Assembly (NCBI GenBank): GCA_019637225.1
Contig: JAHBWC010000015.1
Coordinates: forward strand, 45,923-109,922
Source: Labilithrix sp.
Lineage (GTDB): Bacteria > Myxococcota_A > Polyangia > Polyangiales > Polyangiaceae
DNA length: 64,000 nt
Direction: 5' to 3'
Made by a program: the position numbers and the translations under genes. Under the pieces are notes generated by a model. It was given only the letters and a program-made list of their open reading frames with translations. It was not told the origin of the DNA and made no database searches. Positions 60,447-64,000 of the stretch are shown one piece after another (position 1 is the first letter of the stretch; each line of letters begins with the position of its first letter).

Positions 60447-60722
60447 TCACTCCGCCTTGCCCTTCTGGAGGCACGCGAGCATGCCGGAGCAGTCCGAGGC
60501 CTTGTCGATGCAGTCCTTGACCTCCGAGTCGTTCGACATCTTGTCGAACGAGCTCGGTTCGCAGCTGACCGTGACCGTGCTGCTCGCGCCGGCGTCGTTG
60601 GACGAGCTCGAGTTGCAGGTCGACTTGACCTTGTTGCAGGCTTCTTCGTTGCTGAGGCCGCCGCAGGCCATCACGAGGAAGACGAACAGTCCGGTGGCCG
60701 TCACGATCGCAGGCTTCTTCAT
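60447..60722 (-). CDS. Small Cys-containing lipoprotein
   Basis: The product is 91 aa from the ATG at 60722, chosen because GGAG sits 6 nt upstream; an ATG at 60734 would add four residues. The lipobox is LVMACGG (C20), followed by six cysteines (EEACNKVKSTCNSS, SCEPS, DCIDKASDCSGMLACLQ) that probably form three disulfides in the periplasm. Many similar small lipoproteins occur in myxobacteria; no function is known. It lies between the response regulator and its probable sensor kinase on the same strand. Confidence 0.7.
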   Translation of the reverse strand: MKKPAIVTATGLFVFLVMACGGLSNEEACNKVKSTCNSSSSNDAGASSTVTVSCEPSSFDKMSNDSEVKDCIDKASDCSGMLACLQKGKAE

Positions 60723-60864
60723 CTCATTCTCCATCGAGCAGCGCGATGCACGGCTCCACGCCGATGTGGGCCGCGAACGCGACAGCCGTTGAACGGATCA
60801 GCGCGACAGGCATTCAATCCGCGACGACGATTTTCGCGGCGCCGGGCGGCCTGCGCTCGACCCC

Positions 60865-61974
60865 TCACCCCGCCGAGCGCGGCGGGAGGCTCCCGCGAAC
60901 GACGCGCGGAAAGGTCATCGACGCGCGCGTGCGATCGCCGTCGCGCTCGATCGTGAAGCGCGCCGCGGCTCCGTACGCGAGGGCGAGCCGCTTCTGGACG
61001 ATCGGGAGGCCGCTGCCGCCCTCGCGCGGGCCGGCGTAGGCGCCGGGGTTCGAGATCTCGACGAACACGTCGGACTCGGACGTGGTGATCGCGAAGACGA
61101 CGGCGCCCTTGTTCCTCGCGAGCGGGCCGTGCTTCATCGCGTTCTCGACGAGCGGGAGCAAGACCATCGGCGGGACCTCGACGTCCGGCGCGGGGTCAGG
61201 GACCCGACGCTCGACCGTGAAGAGCGACGGGTCGCGGATCGCGTGGAGCGCGAAGAGCGCGTCGACGAGCTCGATCTCGCGCTCGAGCGGCCAGGTCGTG
61301 GTCGTGATGCCGGTCATCATCGTGCGGAGCATCGACGACAGCTGGAGGATCGCGCGCTCGGCCACGGCGCCGTCCGCGCGGCACCACTCGGCGATCGCGT
61401 TCAGCGTGTTGAAGAGGAAATGGGGGTCGAGGTGGCTCTTCAGCGCGAAGAGCTGGGCGTGGTCGGCCTCGCGCGCGAGCGACTCCGCGCGGGCGCGCGC
61501 GCGCCGCAGGTGGAGCTCGAGATCGATGTCGCGCGCGAGCCCCCAGCCGCCGACCCAGAAGAGCGCCATGCAGACCGCGAGGCTCGGCTCGGTCGTCATG
61601 AACGTGGGGCCGGCGCCGGCGAGGCCGGGGAGGCCGCGACCGACGCCGAGGACCACGGCGCCCCCGACGCCGGCGTAGACGATGACGCGCGTCGTCGCGC
61701 CGGCGGCGATGGGGCGGTCGAGCGGAAAGAGCGCGCGCCAGAGCGAGGGGCCGACGAGGAGGAAGCTCCCGCACATGAGGAGCGCGATGGGCACGGCGAA
61801 CGCTTCGCGGCTGTAGGCGTCCTGGATGATCGTGAGCGGGACGACGACGAGCGCGATCGGGATCGCGCGGCGCGGCACGAGCAAGGCGCGCACGGTCGAT
61901 CGGAGGATGCCTTCTTTGGGCGGTGCCGGCGCCTTCGGCCCCCAGCTGCTCCGGTTGTTCGCTGCCGCGCTCAT
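60865..61974 (-). CDS. LytS-type sensor histidine kinase
   Basis: The product is 369 aa from the ATG at 61974. It has four or so membrane helices in the first 150 residues (e.g. IPIALVVVPLTIIQ, VPIALLMCGSFLLVG, VIVYAGVGGAVVLGVG, SLAVCMALFWVGGWG), then a short coiled coil. The His_kinase phospho-acceptor motif is SHLDPHFLFNTLNAI with H185. The HATPase domain has PPMVLLPLVENAMKHG (N box) and GGSGLPIVQKRLALAYG (G box). This kinase class partners LytTR regulators, here encoded 0.5 kb downstream. The signal is unknown. Confidence 0.92.
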   Translation of the reverse strand: MSAAANNRSSWGPKAPAPPKEGILRSTVRALLVPRRAIPIALVVVPLTIIQDAYSREAFAVPIALLMCGSFLLVGPSLWRALFPLDRPIAAGATTRVIVYAGVGGAVVLGVGRGLPGLAGAGPTFMTTEPSLAVCMALFWVGGWGLARDIDLELHLRRARARAESLAREADHAQLFALKSHLDPHFLFNTLNAIAEWCRADGAVAERAILQLSSMLRTMMTGITTTTWPLEREIELVDALFALHAIRDPSLFTVERRVPDPAPDVEVPPMVLLPLVENAMKHGPLARNKGAVVFAITTSESDVFVEISNPGAYAGPREGGSGLPIVQKRLALAYGAAARFTIERDGDRTRASMTFPRVVRGSLPPRSAG

Positions 61975-62115
61975 GGTGCCGAGACCCTCTTCCCCGCTCC
62001 GTACACCGAGACTACCGCCTGGTGCGCGGTTCGAGGAGGGATGCCGGCGACGAAGGGGCGCGTCGGCGGATCTCTCGACCCGACGCCGACGCCCTCTGCG
62101 CTCGCGCAAGTGTGC

Positions 62116-62121
62116 TACCCC
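62116..62121 (+). promoter_or_regulatory. Putative extended -10 element (TGCTACCCC) for the exported-protein gene
   Basis: TACCCC preceded by TGC ends 6 bp before the GTG at 62128, which directly precedes a signal peptide. This supports GTG 62128 over ATG 62041 as the start. Confidence 0.45.
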
Positions 62122-62127
62122 TCGGGC

Positions 62128-63195
62128 GTGCTCGCGTTCGACCTCTCGCGCCTGGCGGGCCTGGCGCTCTTCGCTGCACTCTTGCTCGCGTCGTCGGACG
62201 CGCGCGCGGCGGACGCGAAGACGTCGTCGCTCTCGTGGCTCCGGATGCCGGGCGCGGACGCCTGCGTCGCGACGCAGCCGCTCGCGCGCGCCGTCGAGGA
62301 GCGCCTCGGGCGCGCCGTCTTCGTGTCGGCCGCGGAGGCCGACCTCTCCGTCGAAGGCCACGTCGAGAAGCGCGCGCGCGGCGCGTCGAGCGGGTGGCAC
62401 GCGGTCATCACGGTGCGGGACGCGAGCGGCGCGACCCTCGGAACGCGCGAGCTCGATCGCGCGGACGCGTCGTGCGACGCCATGACGGAGCCGCTGGCGC
62501 TCGTCATCGCCGTGATGATCGATCCCGACGCCGCGATGCGGCCGAAGCCGGCGCCGACCGACGCGCTGCCTCCGGGCGAGCCGCCGCCCGCGACGGGCGC
62601 GACTCCCGTGACCGCCCCGGTCGGACCGCCGCCGCCGGAGCGCCCCGCGCCGGCGCCGCCGCCGGCGCGCGATCCGTGGCGCTTCGAGGCCCATGCGCAG
62701 GCGACGGTCAACCACGGCCTGGCGCCGACGCTCGCGCCGGGCGCCGGCGTCCAGGCGATCCTCTACGCGCCGAAGCTCCCGGTCGGCTTCCGCGGCTACA
62801 CCACGCTGTTCTTGCCGACGGAGGCGACGCGTGACGGCGCGCGCGCGTCGTTCGACATGCTCTACGCGGGCGGCAGCATCTGTCCGACGCTGCGCGGACG
62901 CGTGAACCTGCTCGGGTGCCTCGGCGGTCACCTCGGGCTCCTGCGGCCGCGCGCCGAGACGGCGAACCGCGGGATCCGCGAGGACGTCCTCCTCTTGTGG
63001 ACCGCCATGGCCGAGCTCCGCGTGCACATCCCGCTCGTCGCGCCCGTCGGCGTGGCGGCCGGCGTCGGGGCGGGCCTGCCGATCCTGCGGCCGGAGCTCG
63101 CCTACACGCGCGCCGGCGGCGGGCGCGAGACGCTCCACCGGCCCGAGGCCTACGTCCTCACGGCCGACGTCGGGCTCGGCTTCTTTTTTCCCTGA
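62128..63195 (+). CDS. Exported protein of unknown function, probable outer-membrane-type barrel
   Basis: The product is 355 aa from GTG 62128. A Sec signal peptide (LAGLALFAALLLASSDARAADA) is followed by an N-terminal domain (30-140; VEERLGRAVFVSAAEADLSV, EGHVEKRARGASSGWHAVI, RELDRADASCDAMTEPLALV) that looks like a DUF-type alpha/beta module. A long Pro-rich linker (about 150-190) follows. The C-terminal part has alternating strands (FEAHAQATVNHGLAPTLAPG, GYTTLFLPTE, VLTADVGLGFFFP ending in Phe-Pro). The aromatic C terminus is compatible with a beta-barrel or secreted protein. Divergent from the LytS kinase gene. The longer reading from 62041 adds residues before the signal peptide and is less likely. 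Confidence 0.75.
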   Translation: MLAFDLSRLAGLALFAALLLASSDARAADAKTSSLSWLRMPGADACVATQPLARAVEERLGRAVFVSAAEADLSVEGHVEKRARGASSGWHAVITVRDASGATLGTRELDRADASCDAMTEPLALVIAVMIDPDAAMRPKPAPTDALPPGEPPPATGATPVTAPVGPPPPERPAPAPPPARDPWRFEAHAQATVNHGLAPTLAPGAGVQAILYAPKLPVGFRGYTTLFLPTEATRDGARASFDMLYAGGSICPTLRGRVNLLGCLGGHLGLLRPRAETANRGIREDVLLLWTAMAELRVHIPLVAPVGVAAGVGAGLPILRPELAYTRAGGGRETLHRPEAYVLTADVGLGFFFP

Positions 63196-63267
63196 AGCGC
63201 GACAATTCCAGGCAATTTCGCGTGCGAGTCGCGTCATAATTCCGGCGCGGAGCCTCCACCAAGGGAT

Positions 63268-63918
63268 GTGGCAACGCTTGCCATGATCCCCCTGAACGCC
63301 GGGCTCTTCGGAGCTCGACCGGAGCTCCCGCAGCCGAGGAGGCTCGATTCGTTGTCGCTCGGTACGATGGGAGGGGACGCGCGGCGCGCGGCGGGCGACG
63401 AGGGCGTCCTGCCGACGCTGGCCGAGGTCTTCCGGCAGTACGCGCCCTTCGCGTGGCGCGCGCTGCGTCGCCTCGGCGTGCCCGAGTGCGACGTCGAGGA
63501 CGTCTGCCAGGAGGTCTTCGTCGTGGTCCACCGCAAGCTCGACGAGTTCGAGGGGCGCTCCTCGTTGAAGACCTGGATCTACGGCATCTGCGCGCGCACG
63601 GCGTCGGACTACCGGCGCAGCGGACGCGTCCGCCGCGAGATCGTCACGGACACGCCTCCCGACGCGCCGCACGAGGCGTCGCAGCACGACGTGGTCGCCC
63701 TGAGGCAGGCCCGCGCGACGCTCGATCGGATCCTCGATCAGCTCGACGACGACAAGCGCTCGGTGTTCGTCCTCTACGAGATCGAGGAGCTCACGATGGC
63801 CGAGGTCGCCGAGGCGCTCTCGTGTCCGCTGCAGACGGCGTACTCACGCTTGCATGCTGCACGTAAGGTCGTGGAGCGCGGCGTCGAGCGGGCGAAGCAG
63901 GAAGGGGGCGTCGCGTGA
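63268..63918 (+). CDS. ECF-type RNA polymerase sigma factor
   Basis: The product is 216 aa from GTG 63268; ATG 63283 or ATG 63367 are alternatives, since the ECF core begins only at about residue 46. Region 2 is visible in ECDVEDVCQEVFVVVHRKLD and SSLKTWIYGICARTASDYRR. Region 4 is visible in DKRSVFVLYEIEELTMAEVA followed by EALSCPLQTAYSRLHAARK. It directs polymerase to a dedicated regulon. The stop overlaps the next start (GTGA at 63915-63918), which suggests a coupled regulator or anti-sigma-like partner. A -10-like CATAAT (63235-63240) lies 28 bp upstream. Confidence 0.92.
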   Translation: MATLAMIPLNAGLFGARPELPQPRRLDSLSLGTMGGDARRAAGDEGVLPTLAEVFRQYAPFAWRALRRLGVPECDVEDVCQEVFVVVHRKLDEFEGRSSLKTWIYGICARTASDYRRSGRVRREIVTDTPPDAPHEASQHDVVALRQARATLDRILDQLDDDKRSVFVLYEIEELTMAEVAEALSCPLQTAYSRLHAARKVVERGVERAKQEGGVA

Positions 63919-64000
63919 GCGATCCGAAGCGACTGCTCGACGCGGATGACGGCGGCCTCGCGCGGCTGCTCGCCGCGGGCAAGAGCGAGGTGCCGGACAG
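63915..64000 (+). CDS. Start of a protein coupled to the ECF sigma factor (3' truncated)
   Basis: GTG at 63915 overlaps the sigma factor stop by 4 bp and opens a frame to the window edge: VSDPKRLLDADDGGLARLLA, then AGKSEVPDS. A short protein beginning S-D-P-K-R-L-L-D commonly follows ECF sigma genes in Polyangiales, as I recall. It may be an anti-sigma-like or membrane partner, but the remainder is outside the window. Confidence 0.7.
   Translation, partial: MSDPKRLLDADDGGLARLLAAGKSEVPD

Overview
The window looks like chromosomal DNA of a myxobacterium-like member of the Myxococcota, most likely of the Polyangiales type. This is inferred from the very high G+C with G/C-rich third codon positions, many lipoproteins, a Hanks-type Ser/Thr kinase with a membrane-anchored tail, AgmX/PglI-like lipoproteins, giant TPR proteins, and an ECF sigma factor overlapped by a short downstream partner gene. 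No rRNA, tRNA, CRISPR array, prophage or transposase was seen. The strongest non-housekeeping signals are regulatory and architectural rather than a known defence or secondary-metabolite cluster.

Region by region. (1) 0.5-6.2 kb, minus strand: a complete ISC iron-sulfur assembly operon read as regulator-iscS-iscU-iscA-hscB-hscA-fdx. The regulator is a MerR-family protein with a Cys-rich tail, not the usual Rrf2-type IscR. An 18-bp perfect palindrome lies upstream between divergent promoters. (2) 6.3-12 kb: a 1,887-aa acidic/TPR protein, followed by frataxin (cyaY), apaG and a FAAH-like amidase. (3) 14.7-21.3 kb: a tightly packed arginine/carbamoyl-phosphate operon of N-acetylornithine carbamoyltransferase, fused N-acetylglutamate synthase/kinase, argC and carB, i.e. 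the Xanthomonas-type acetylated route. (4) 21.4-26.3 kb, minus strand: two acyl-CoA dehydrogenases around a lipoprotein, then a pair of tail-anchored paralogues of unknown function. (5) 26.5-42.7 kb: a HAD phosphatase, a YgiQ-type radical SAM protein, a GpsA-like protein lacking both catalytic lysines, a second TPR protein sharing its C-terminal domain with the 1,887-aa protein, a phosphoesterase lipoprotein, an EEP nuclease, a Cys4 protein next to a nucleoside-phosphorylase-like protein, a tandem-fused DsbA/kappa-GST-like protein and a shortened acyl-CoA-dehydrogenase-like protein. (6) 42.7-46.6 kb: an accessory-looking patch of less biased codon use with hypothetical lipoproteins and a frameshifted nucleotidyltransferase. 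(7) 46.8-56.2 kb: purU, a YHS-domain lipoprotein, an AgmX-like lipoprotein overlapping an OmpA-family lipoprotein, and a 2,047-aa alpha-2-macroglobulin with an intact thioester motif. (8) 56.4-64 kb: a Ser/Thr kinase, a proline-rich single-pass protein, a LytTR response regulator, a small lipoprotein, a LytS-type histidine kinase, an exported protein, an ECF sigma factor and the start of its partner.

Two themes cut across the regions. First, many genes carry a G-N-TA-N-N-C-T-like -10 element only about 5-22 bp before the start codon and lack an evident Shine-Dalgarno sequence, suggesting leaderless or nearly leaderless messages, whereas the ISC operon uses polypurine ribosome-binding tracts. 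Second, at three places short imperfect tandem repeats have grown out of the stop-codon region of a gene. The cell-level picture is iron-sulfur and arginine metabolism embedded in an envelope/signalling neighbourhood.
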